Assembly: GCA_937965795.1 (NCBI GenBank)
Contig: CALCMD010000100.1
Span: forward strand, 1 to 13,373
Reading direction: 5' to 3'
DNA length: 13,373 bases
Source: an uncultured Lachnospiraceae bacterium
Lineage (GTDB): Bacteria > Bacillota > Clostridia > Lachnospirales > Lachnospiraceae
In this document: in pieces, positions 7,183 to 13,373 of the stretch
How positions within the stretch are numbered: position 1 is the stretch's first letter
How the letters are laid out: every line of letters starts with the position of its first letter
The notes under the pieces: generated by a model
The model's database searches: none
What the model was told of the DNA's origin: nothing
Seen by the model: the letters and a program-made list of their open reading frames with translations, nothing else
Program-made: the position numbers and the translations under genes

Positions 7183-7920
7183 TTATACGGTATGATTAAA
7201 ATTATCTGCCAAATCTTCCATCTCTTTTAGCAGGCAGTCCACCCTTCCATAAAAAGCATCGTTATTAGTCGGATTGTCCAGCTCACCGTTCAGATACTGA
7301 AGCAAATCGATCAGAGCTTTTATTCTTTTCTTTCCTGCGCCGTCCTTATATAAGATATAACGGCTTCTCTCATTCTCCTCCGGCGTCATCTTTTTTAATA
7401 CTACCTCTACATTCGGCTTTTCACCAATATAACGGTATGTAATCGAAGGAGAAGCATGGTTCAGAAGATTCTGGAGATAATAAATATCGTTTGTCGCCTT
7501 ATAATACCTCCATGCAAAGGTCTTTCTCATCGTCTGTGCGCCAATGGAGTTTAATCCCATCGTTTTCCCCACACTCTTAAAGACGCGATATGCCTGTTCT
7601 CTGGACAGTGCAGTGGAGGAGCCAGAATGCCCCTGAATCAAATACGCTTCCGGATCTTTTCCCTCCGTAAATTCAAGAATTGTCTTTTGAAGATCCTCAG
7701 GGATATTAAACGTACGCTTGATATTCTTCGTTCCGATACAGGCTTCAATACTTTCTTTGCCCCGAATATCCTTATTTTTGAATTTTAAAATTTCCTGAAG
7801 CTGCAATCCCGTTCCCACACCTATTTCAAAGAGGATATAATATTTGTCATCTACCTTCCTCAATTCCTGTTTAAATCTCTCCAAAGTTTCTTCGTCTTTA
7901 ATTGGCGATACCCAATTCAT
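7183..7920 (-). CDS. Tyrosine-recombinase-like protein with degenerate active site
   Basis: A 245-residue protein matching the catalytic domain of tyrosine recombinases over residues 5-168. Aligned by spacing with XerD, the catalytic positions read: Arg I replaced by Gln40 (GTGLQLQEIL), Lys65 kept, box II His replaced by Gln129, Arg132 kept (QTMRKTFA), His155 kept (LLNHAS) and nucleophile Tyr164 kept (SITYRYIG). The distances Arg132-His155 (23) and His155-Tyr164 (9) equal those of XerD. The usual N-terminal core-binding domain is absent, and about 75 charged residues follow the tyrosine. Loss of Arg I normally abolishes strand exchange, so this may be a DNA-binding or regulatory descendant; that is inference. 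ATG 7918-7920 follows the carboxypeptidase stop by 3 bases, with GGAGG inside that gene's end, so the two are cotranscribed and probably translationally coupled. No other phage or element genes are nearby. Confidence 0.82.
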   Translation of the reverse strand: MNWVSPIKDEETLERFKQELRKVDDKYYILFEIGVGTGLQLQEILKFKNKDIRGKESIEACIGTKNIKRTFNIPEDLQKTILEFTEGKDPEAYLIQGHSGSSTALSREQAYRVFKSVGKTMGLNSIGAQTMRKTFAWRYYKATNDIYYLQNLLNHASPSITYRYIGEKPNVEVVLKKMTPEENERSRYILYKDGAGKKRIKALIDLLQYLNGELDNPTNNDAFYGRVDCLLKEMEDLADNFNHTV

Positions 7921-7923
7921 AAT

Positions 7924-9588
7924 TTATTCCTCCTTCTCTTCCTTTATATTCTCCTTCAATTCTTTTTTCTCTTCTTCCTGCTCTTTTTTCTTCTGCTCCA
8001 AAACCTCTTTTTCCAGTTCTGCGCGCAGCTCAGCCTCGATTTCACTGACAGACTTACTGTCAATATCCTTTTCTATCCTAATGCGCTCTTCTCTTTCCTT
8101 CTGCCGCTGCTTTCGGATTCTCTGAGAACTGCGATTGCGCACATAAGCGATCATCAGCATCGGAAGCAGAAGAAGAATCAGAACCAGCCCCACCAAAGCT
8201 GCCGCAATATCATGATCATAAATCCATTCCCAGGCGTTTGACCATCCGGTTTTCAGAACATTTCCGGTCTTTTCTCCAAAGCTTACAGCCTCTGTCTCCG
8301 TCTGTGTCTCTGAAAGATTTTCAGAAACATCCGTATAAAGCAGTTTCCACTCCGGTACTTCCATATCAACCCCATTAAAAGTAACCGGAAGCACCCCTAC
8401 CTGCCAGCCATGATAAGAATAGGAAAACAGATTTCCTTTGATAAAAGCTCTTTTTACTTCCCCGGTATCCGCCTTCTTCGGGATAGAAATAAGTGCGCTG
8501 CTTTTTGTAAACATCATTTTTTCTGAAAAAGACAGGGCTTTCATGACGGAAACTTTTCCAAAATCCGCCTCTTTCATGACGTCGGACCGGGTGATCTTTG
8601 CATCTGAAACGGGTATCTCTGCTCTGGTAAAATTTTTAAATCCATAGTCCAGAATATCCTTCGTTTCCCGCCGTATCTTCTCTGGCCCGTTTGTCCTCAT
8701 AATGACACAGACCAACTGCCTGTCCTTTCTCTTGGCGACCGTGACAAGGGTATTCAGCGCCGCTTCGGTAAATCCGGGCTTTCCGCCGATACAGCCTTTA
8801 TAAAGCCATCCTTCTGCATACAACATCTTATGATGGTTTACCAGCACATGCTCTTCTTTTACATTCTTTGATTTCGGAATAATATATTCCACGGTTTTCA
8901 TAATTTCCACAAAAGTCTCATTTTCCAGCGCCGCCTTCGTAATAAGCGCCATATCATACGCACAGGTATAATGATTCTCGTTATGAAGCCCGTGTGCATT
9001 CACAAAATGCGTATTCACGCATCCAAGCTCTGCCGCTTTCTGATTCATCAGTTCCGCAAACTTCTCTTCTGAACCCCCGATTTTTTCCGCCACCGCATTG
9101 GCACAGTCATTTGCCGATTCCAGCATCACGCCATACAGCGCCTGACGAAGCGTGAGTTTCTCCCCCGCGTTCATCCACAACCGGCTGCTGCCTTCCTCCA
9201 GGCTGTCAACCGCCCAGTCAGAAAACTTCACCTTACTGTCCAGGTTTCCATTTTCCAGTGCGATCAGCGTCGTCATGATTTTTGTAATACTTGCCGGGTA
9301 TTCCTTCGCCATCATATTTTTACTGTACAGGAACGCCCCCGTCCCGGTATCCATCAGTACCGCAGACTCGCCTTCAATCTTCGGGCCTGCGGGCCATCCC
9401 TCCACAGCGTCCGACTCAATGGGCAGATAATAGGATTCCGGATATTCTGTTTCTTCCTCTGTATCTTTCTCCGGTGTCTGCTCCTCACTCTGCTGCTCGG
9501 CAGCATACGTTCTGTTTTCCGGAACCTCAGCCGAAAAAAATACCGCTGCAAGAAGCGCGCATAAAACACCGACTCTGATTTTTTTCAT
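7924..9588 (-). CDS. D-alanyl-D-alanine carboxypeptidase (DacF-like, class C low-mass PBP)
   Basis: A 554-residue exported serine DD-peptidase of the S11 family, expected to trim the terminal D-Ala from peptidoglycan stem peptides on the outer membrane face. Residues 1-30 form a signal peptide (MKKIRVGVLC then a hydrophobic core, ending near TYAA). The nucleophile motif is Ser100-Ile-Thr-Lys103 and the second is Ser158-Ala-Asn160. The third motif, normally KTG, reads Lys270-Pro-Gly (GGKPGFTEAA), an unusual change confirmed in the codons AAG CCC GGA. A PBP5-like C-terminal domain (about 330-420) follows, then a membrane helix (about 461-483) and a 70-residue Lys/Glu-rich, probably coiled-coil cytoplasmic tail. 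I start at ATG 9588, with GGAG about 9 bases upstream and directly followed by the signal peptide; the longer TTG start at 9672 overlaps the promoter. The recombinase-like gene follows 3 bases after the stop. Confidence 0.9.
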   Translation of the reverse strand: MKKIRVGVLCALLAAVFFSAEVPENRTYAAEQQSEEQTPEKDTEEETEYPESYYLPIESDAVEGWPAGPKIEGESAVLMDTGTGAFLYSKNMMAKEYPASITKIMTTLIALENGNLDSKVKFSDWAVDSLEEGSSRLWMNAGEKLTLRQALYGVMLESANDCANAVAEKIGGSEEKFAELMNQKAAELGCVNTHFVNAHGLHNENHYTCAYDMALITKAALENETFVEIMKTVEYIIPKSKNVKEEHVLVNHHKMLYAEGWLYKGCIGGKPGFTEAALNTLVTVAKRKDRQLVCVIMRTNGPEKIRRETKDILDYGFKNFTRAEIPVSDAKITRSDVMKEADFGKVSVMKALSFSEKMMFTKSSALISIPKKADTGEVKRAFIKGNLFSYSYHGWQVGVLPVTFNGVDMEVPEWKLLYTDVSENLSETQTETEAVSFGEKTGNVLKTGWSNAWEWIYDHDIAAALVGLVLILLLLPMLMIAYVRNRSSQRIRKQRQKEREERIRIEKDIDSKSVSEIEAELRAELEKEVLEQKKKEQEEEKKELKENIKEEKEE

Positions 9589-9628
9589 ATTCTTTTCTCC
9601 ATCTGTAATTTGACTTCTTTTTAACTTT

Positions 9629-9672
9629 ATTATATCACATATTACTATAGTATATCTTCTCAATTTTTTCAA
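9629..9672 (-). promoter_or_regulatory. Promoter region of the carboxypeptidase-recombinase unit
   Basis: Two overlapping candidates are seen on the minus strand. One is an extended -10, TGATATAAT (9637-9629), with a perfect TATAAT. The other is TTGAAA (9672-9667), 17 bases, TATAGT (9649-9644). Either puts the start of transcription upstream of ATG 9588 and downstream of the preceding gene's terminator, so the carboxypeptidase is independently transcribed. Confidence 0.6.
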
Positions 9673-9692
9673 CCTCAGAATTCCATTTCAAG

Positions 9693-9741
9693 AAAAAAAG
9701 CACCCCCATAGAACCTTAAATTTTCTGATTCTATGGGGGTG
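9693..9741 (-). terminator. Strong intrinsic terminator of the zinc-ribbon gene pair
   Basis: On the minus strand CACCCCCATAGAA (9741-9729) pairs perfectly with TTCTATGGGGGTG (9713-9701) over 13 bp, with a 15-base loop; the stem is followed within two bases by seven T residues (9699-9693). It lies 16 bases after the stop of the soluble zinc-ribbon gene. Confidence 0.95.
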
Positions 9742-9757
9742 TTATGTTCTTTTCTTC

Positions 9758-10291
9758 TTATTCCTCTGCCTTTTCTTCTGTCTCAGCTTCTGCTTCACTG
9801 GCCGGCTTTTCTTCCGTTTCTGGCTCTTCTTCCGCCTCCGTATTTTCTTTCACATCCTCTACGACTGCATCTACATCAATCGCATCCTCCCATTCCTCTT
9901 CGTTTCCTGGCTCCGGCTCCGGATATTTCATACCGCACGCCGGGCAGAACTGCCCCTTCTCAGGAAGCTTTGCGGAACAGTTCGGGCATACCCTTCCATT
10001 GTCAAATTTCGCGATATTTTCTTTCAGCGCCTGGATCTTCACTTTCGCTTCTGTGACTCTCTGAATCTCCTCCTTAAGAACTTCCTCCGGACATTCTCCA
10101 TACAAATCGCAGTATTTTTCACCAATCTCTTCATAAATTCCCCTTAACTGCCGCTCTTCTTCTTTGATCTGAAGCTTCAGATTGCTGACCTCCGCCATAT
10201 CCTTTGCCTTCTTTGCCACAGTCTGTCCTGTCTGTGAAATCTTCTGACTTGTCTTTGTAAGTGTCTTTCCCAATTCATCTAAAAATGCCAT
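9758..10291 (-). CDS. Soluble coiled-coil/zinc-ribbon protein with acidic tail
   Basis: A 177-residue protein of unknown function in three parts. Residues 1-97 are helical and charged, first an amphipathic Lys/Thr/Gln-rich stretch and then a likely coiled coil (KEEERQLRGIYEEIGEKYCD, VLKEEIQRVTEAKVKIQALK). Residues 100-123 hold a zinc ribbon, with Cys102-x2-Cys105 (CPNC) and Cys116-x2-Cys119 (CPAC). Residues 125-177 form a Glu-rich, probably disordered tail. There is no signal peptide or membrane helix. ATG 10291 has AGGAGG about 7 bases upstream. It lies 37 bases after the membrane zinc-ribbon gene, with no promoter or terminator seen between them, so the two form an operon. The similar build suggests the proteins work together, but no function can be assigned. 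Confidence 0.85.
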   Translation of the reverse strand: MAFLDELGKTLTKTSQKISQTGQTVAKKAKDMAEVSNLKLQIKEEERQLRGIYEEIGEKYCDLYGECPEEVLKEEIQRVTEAKVKIQALKENIAKFDNGRVCPNCSAKLPEKGQFCPACGMKYPEPEPGNEEEWEDAIDVDAVVEDVKENTEAEEEPETEEKPASEAEAETEEKAEE

Positions 10292-10328
10292 GTTAAATCC
10301 TCCTTTTCAAATATTGTTTCCATGTTCG

Positions 10329-10958
10329 TTATGACAATTTACTTCCACACATATTGCAGAATGCAAACTTACTGCTGCATTTCTCTCCACAGGAAGGGCA
10401 TACCTTATACTTCTCTTTTTTGATAAAAACTTTTTCAACGGTTTCTGTATGCTTCTTTGGCTTCTCCTCCGTCAAAGGCTCCTCTTTTGCGGCTGCCACT
10501 TCCGGAAAATCCTGAATTTTCGTAGGAAGTTCCGGCTTCTTTGCCATCTGCGGTTCTTCTTTCAGAACAGATACATCAAACGGTTCTTTTCCTATCTCTC
10601 CCAGATTTCTACACGCCTTTATGATCATCATCAAAAACTCAAATACAATACGGGCCGCCAGATTTCCGCCTATGAAAAGTACCAGCCCCCATGTCAGTTC
10701 CACTACCGTCAACGACATGAACAGGCCGATTCCCGTACACAGGCTGGCAGCCAGCACATAACAGAATTTCAGGACGTCCTCAATTATGTAAAATCTGAAA
10801 TTCAGAAAATTGTACAGCTTCTCCAACTTTCCGGTATACCGCTTCTCATTCTTCTCTGACAGAAAGCCAAAGAAAATAACAAAAGCGCCAATTACACCGG
10901 ATACCAGTCCCAGCACCTCCATAACCATCACAAAACTGTCAACATTGATGTGCATCAT
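10329..10958 (-). CDS. Membrane protein with C-terminal zinc ribbon
   Basis: A 209-residue protein of unknown function. It has about three hydrophobic segments (near 10-32, 62-85 and 88-114), then a Lys/Glu/Pro-rich linker (120-180) and a C-terminal zinc ribbon with Cys187-x2-Cys190 (CPSC) and Cys201-x2-Cys204 (CNMC). I place the start at ATG 10958, with AGGAGG 8 bases upstream (a second ATG follows at once). The longer frame begins with a TTG at 11021 that sits inside the -35 element, so it cannot be in the mRNA from that promoter. It is first in a two-gene unit with the soluble zinc-ribbon protein. The heavy-metal ATPase gene lies just upstream on the same strand, but separate expression is likely because of the promoter between them. 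Confidence 0.83.
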   Translation of the reverse strand: MMHINVDSFVMVMEVLGLVSGVIGAFVIFFGFLSEKNEKRYTGKLEKLYNFLNFRFYIIEDVLKFCYVLAASLCTGIGLFMSLTVVELTWGLVLFIGGNLAARIVFEFLMMIIKACRNLGEIGKEPFDVSVLKEEPQMAKKPELPTKIQDFPEVAAAKEEPLTEEKPKKHTETVEKVFIKKEKYKVCPSCGEKCSSKFAFCNMCGSKLS

Positions 10959-10992
10959 CCTCAACCCCTCCTGCTTTTCTCCAATATTTAAT

Positions 10993-11021
10993 AGTATACG
11001 CTGTATAATATAAAACCGCAA
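10993..11021 (-). promoter_or_regulatory. Promoter of the zinc-ribbon gene pair
   Basis: On the minus strand TTGCGG (11021-11016) and TATACT (10998-10993) are separated by 17 bases within AT-rich DNA. The predicted start of transcription is near 10986, giving a leader of about 28 bases with AGGAGG. I see no strong terminator between the ATPase stop (11086) and this promoter, so some read-through from the ATPase is possible. Confidence 0.6.
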
Positions 11022-11085
11022 TACAATTTTGAAGAATATAGAAAAAATTAAGAATAATTACAATATTTTTATAATTTGAATCCTT

Positions 11086-13373
11086 CTATTTTTTATAAAG
11101 CACACGGATAGAATTCAACACGCATAACATTGCGACCCCGGAATCCGCAAACACAGCCGCCCACATAGAAGCAAACCCGCAGAGTCCCAGAATCATAACA
11201 AGAATCTTAACGACAAGGGCAAATATCACATTTTGTCTGGAAATCCTACAGCTTTCCTTTGCAATAGCAATCGACTGCGGAATCGCTTTCATTTCTGACG
11301 TCATAAATACGACGTCCGCCGCTTCGATGGCCGCATCCGCACCGCTTCCCATAGCTGCCCCCACATCCGCTCCTGCCAGTACCGGAGCATCATTAATACC
11401 GTCTCCTACAAACATGACCGCTCCCCTTTTTGCCCGGATTTTCTGCAAATTCCGCAGTTTATCCTGAGGAAGAAGCTTTGCGTAGACTTCCTCAATCCCC
11501 GTTTCCTCCGCTACTGCTTCGGCGCTCTCTTTTGCATCTCCAGTGAGCATAACGGAAAAAATATTCTGTCTTTTTAAACTCGCTACCGCTTCCTTCGCAT
11601 CTTTTTTTACTGTATCAGAAATCAGAAGATAGCCCGCATACTTTCCGTCAACCGCAAGCAGTACTTCCGCTCCATAAGTCTCCCTTTGATAAGCATCCAG
11701 ACAAATCTGATACTTTTCCATCAATTTTCTGTTTCCGCAGAGAACCTCGCTTCCTAAAAGCGCCGCATGGATTCCATGACCTGCGATTTCTGTAAGCTCT
11801 GTTGGATTCTCCAGTGTAAACCCCTGTTCTCTGGCTGCCGCTACAATACTCATTCCAATCGGGTGCGTCGAATTCTGCTCGCAGCTTGCACAGATTTTCA
11901 GCAGTTCCTCTTGCGTTAGCGTTCCTGCGCTCACTGCCTTTTGCAAACGGAAATTTCCTTCTGTCACGGTCCCTGTCTTATCCATGATAACTGCCTTCAC
12001 ATCTCCCAGCGCTTCCAGCGCCACGCCGCCTTTAAACAGGATTCCTTTCTTTGAGCCTGCTCCTATCCCTGAGAAAAATGCCAGAGGAACACTCAGAACC
12101 AGCGCACACGGACAGCTCATAACCAGAAAGGACAACGCCGTGTAAATCCAGTAATTCCAGTTTCCCGTAACAAGTGATGGAAGAATGGCCGTACCAAGCG
12201 CCAGGGCTACGACCACAGGCGTATAAATACGGGCAAATTTTGTAATGAAACGCTCCATCTGCGGTTTGCTTGCCGCCGCATTTTCTACCGAATTTAAAAT
12301 GCGCGTTACCATAGATTCTGAAAGCGGCTTCTCCACACGGATTTTTAGCTGGCCTGACGTATTCACACAGCCGGAAACTACCGCATCGCCATCCGTCACT
12401 TTCACCGGTACTGGCTCTCCGGTAATCGGAGACGTATCAATACGGCTTTCCCCTTCCACGATCGTACCGTCCAGAGGAATTCTGTCTCCCGGCCTTACCA
12501 GGAGCAGATCACCTTTTTGGGCCTCCTCAGCGCCGATCACTCTGGTTTCGTCTCCCTTAATCAGATTGACCACTTCCGGCCGCATATCCACCGCGTCCAT
12601 GATCTGTCCCCGGCTTTTCTTCACCGCCAGTTCCTCAAAGTATTCACCGATACGGAAAAACAGCATAACGCCCACGGCCTCCGGATATTCCCGGATTGCA
12701 AACGCGCCGATCGTCGCAAGGCTCATCAGAAAATTTTCATCAAAAATCTGTCCTTTTCCTATATTTTTTATCGCGGTCAGGATAATCTTTCCGCCCAGAA
12801 TCAAATAGGCAAGAACAAACACCGGAAGCGTAATCCCCATTCCAAAATCTGCCCGTTCCAACAATATTCCCGCAGCCAGAAGAACTGCCCCGGACAGAAT
12901 TTCCGCCAGATTCTTCTTTTGTTCCTCCTTCTCTTCCCTTTTCTTTTTCCGTTCCGCCTCTTTTTCCTTTTTTACGCTGCCCGCCGCAGCATCCCGGAAT
13001 ACGACCTTTACTTCCGGTTCAATAGAAGAACAGATTTCCTGAATCTTCGGAAGCATCTCTTCTCCATGTTCCGCATAAAGCCAGAGCTGCTTTGTAGAAT
13101 AGGTGATGATGGCATCCTCTACCTCCGGAAGTTCTGCAATTTTTCTCTCCATCTTTGCCGCACAGTTGGCGCAGCCCAAATTCTCCAGAAGAAACACATG
13201 CTTCATGGCCTCATCCACTTTGGGAATATGTCTTTCATGCACTCCCTCTTCCCCATGATAATGTTTATGCTCTCCATCACATTCTTCTTGATGATGCGCA
13301 TGGCCGCATCCGCATTCCTCTTCGTGATGATGTGCGTGACCGCATCCACATTCTTCTTCGTGATGATGTGCGT
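11086..13373 (-). CDS. Heavy-metal P1B-type ATPase (ZntA/CadA-like), 5' end outside window
   Basis: A membrane pump predicted to export Zn2+, Cd2+ or Pb2+. The frame stays open, without a stop, to the window edge: 761 codons are visible and the true start lies beyond. Numbering here is from the in-frame GTG at 13242, which I do not accept as the start. An HMA domain carries Cys24-x2-Cys27 (GCANC). A Lys/Glu-rich linker (90-112) precedes the membrane region. Further motifs are TGEP (274-277, actuator loop), Cys377-Pro-Cys379, phosphorylation Asp421 (DKTGTVT), His460-Pro461, GDGINDAP (613-620), and Lys679 plus Asp700 (ADSGVAMLCVLN) in the last helices, which with CPC indicate the Zn/Cd/Pb class rather than copper. 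N-terminal to the HMA domain are tandem His/Cys-rich repeats. No metal-responsive regulator is visible in the window. Confidence 0.93.
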   Translation of the reverse strand, partial: AHHHEEECGCGHAHHHEEECGCGHAHHQEECDGEHKHYHGEEGVHERHIPKVDEAMKHVFLLENLGCANCAAKMERKIAELPEVEDAIITYSTKQLWLYAEHGEEMLPKIQEICSSIEPEVKVVFRDAAAGSVKKEKEAERKKKREEKEEQKKNLAEILSGAVLLAAGILLERADFGMGITLPVFVLAYLILGGKIILTAIKNIGKGQIFDENFLMSLATIGAFAIREYPEAVGVMLFFRIGEYFEELAVKKSRGQIMDAVDMRPEVVNLIKGDETRVIGAEEAQKGDLLLVRPGDRIPLDGTIVEGESRIDTSPITGEPVPVKVTDGDAVVSGCVNTSGQLKIRVEKPLSESMVTRILNSVENAAASKPQMERFITKFARIYTPVVVALALGTAILPSLVTGNWNYWIYTALSFLVMSCPCALVLSVPLAFFSGIGAGSKKGILFKGGVALEALGDVKAVIMDKTGTVTEGNFRLQKAVSAGTLTQEELLKICASCEQNSTHPIGMSIVAAAREQGFTLENPTELTEIAGHGIHAALLGSEVLCGNRKLMEKYQICLDAYQRETYGAEVLLAVDGKYAGYLLISDTVKKDAKEAVASLKRQNIFSVMLTGDAKESAEAVAEETGIEEVYAKLLPQDKLRNLQKIRAKRGAVMFVGDGINDAPVLAGADVGAAMGSGADAAIEAADVVFMTSEMKAIPQSIAIAKESCRISRQNVIFALVVKILVMILGLCGFASMWAAVFADSGVAMLCVLNSIRVLYKK
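13279..13373 (-). repeat. In-frame tandem repeat coding a His/Cys-rich metal-binding segment
   Basis: Three consecutive copies of a 33-36-base unit lie inside the ATPase frame: 13279-13311 (33 bases), 13312-13347 (36 bases) and 13348 to the edge (at least 26 bases). Read N to C they encode HAHHHEEEC, GCGHAHHHEEEC and GCGHAHHQEEC, followed by DGEHKHYHGEEG. The copies are nearly identical at the DNA level, which points to recent duplication. The array may continue past the edge. Confidence 0.93.

Noticed and set aside
7183..7920. Marker of an integrated prophage or conjugative element
   Set aside because: No structural, excision or transfer genes and no tRNA attachment site are visible; the catalytic set is incomplete and the gene is in a housekeeping operon.
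9589..9672. Longer N-terminus of the carboxypeptidase from TTG 9672
   Set aside because: The TTG overlaps the -35 element and the added 28 residues would precede a clear signal peptide beginning at ATG 9588, which has its own ribosome site.
10959..11021. Longer N-terminus of the membrane zinc-ribbon protein from TTG 11021
   Set aside because: It lies within and downstream of the promoter elements; ATG 10958 has AGGAGG at 8 bases.
12245..12808. Plus-strand open frame of 187 codons
   Set aside because: It is antisense to conserved ATPase motifs, has no good ribosome site and encodes low-complexity Ser/Arg/Ile-rich sequence.
13240..13242. GTG as the start of the metal ATPase
   Set aside because: The frame is open upstream to the window edge and encodes an ordered metal-binding segment; no properly spaced ribosome site precedes the GTG.
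13279..13373. CRISPR-like array (36-base repeats)
   Set aside because: The copies are directly adjacent with no unique spacers and all are in frame with the ATPase, so they are a coding tandem repeat.

Overview
The window looks like chromosomal DNA from an anaerobic Firmicute, most likely a gut Lachnospiraceae (Blautia/Dorea/Ruminococcus type). This is inferred from protein flavour (YbhJ-like aconitase-family hydratase, CdaR/PucR-type regulator, orphan MsmK-type sugar ATPase, DacF-like carboxypeptidase with a charged tail, small zinc-ribbon proteins), strong AGGAGG ribosome binding sites, AT-rich intergenic DNA and intrinsic terminators. No 16S rRNA or other taxonomic marker is present. I found no tRNA, rRNA, insertion sequence, intact prophage or CRISPR array. 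All gaps between genes are under 300 bases.

Nine genes are supported; eight lie on the minus strand, so transcription runs mostly right to left. From the right edge: (1) a heavy-metal P1B-type ATPase (11086 to the edge) whose reading frame stays open past the window end and begins with His/Cys-rich tandem repeats; (2) a two-gene unit of zinc-ribbon proteins, one membrane-bound (10329-10958) and one soluble (9758-10291), with its own promoter and a strong terminator; (3) a D-alanyl-D-alanine carboxypeptidase (7924-9588) coupled to a short tyrosine-recombinase-like gene (7183-7920) that lacks two catalytic residues; (4) a plus-strand DEDDh exonuclease with a C-terminal zinc-knuckle-like tail (6171-7103), convergent with the recombinase across an inverted repeat; (5) an orphan MsmK/MalK-type sugar ABC ATPase (4816-5928); (6) a CdaR-family regulator (3658-4746); (7) a probable TIM-barrel protein of unknown function (2565-3491); and (8) an aconitase-superfamily hydratase (187-2481) ended by a strong terminator. 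Bases 1-125 hold only a short unassigned open frame.

Functionally, the left half suggests carbon metabolism: a shared sugar-import ATPase, a diacid-type regulator, a TIM-barrel protein and a 4Fe-4S hydratase all follow one another on the same strand, but terminators and promoters divide them into separate units. The right half groups metal efflux, zinc-ribbon proteins and cell-wall maturation. Nothing here is clearly a new system. The items most worth following up are the metal-binding repeats, the carboxypeptidase with KPG in place of KTG coupled to the degenerate recombinase, and the zinc-ribbon pair. For five genes I moved the start codon from the longest open frame, using ribosome binding sites, promoter positions or an open window edge.
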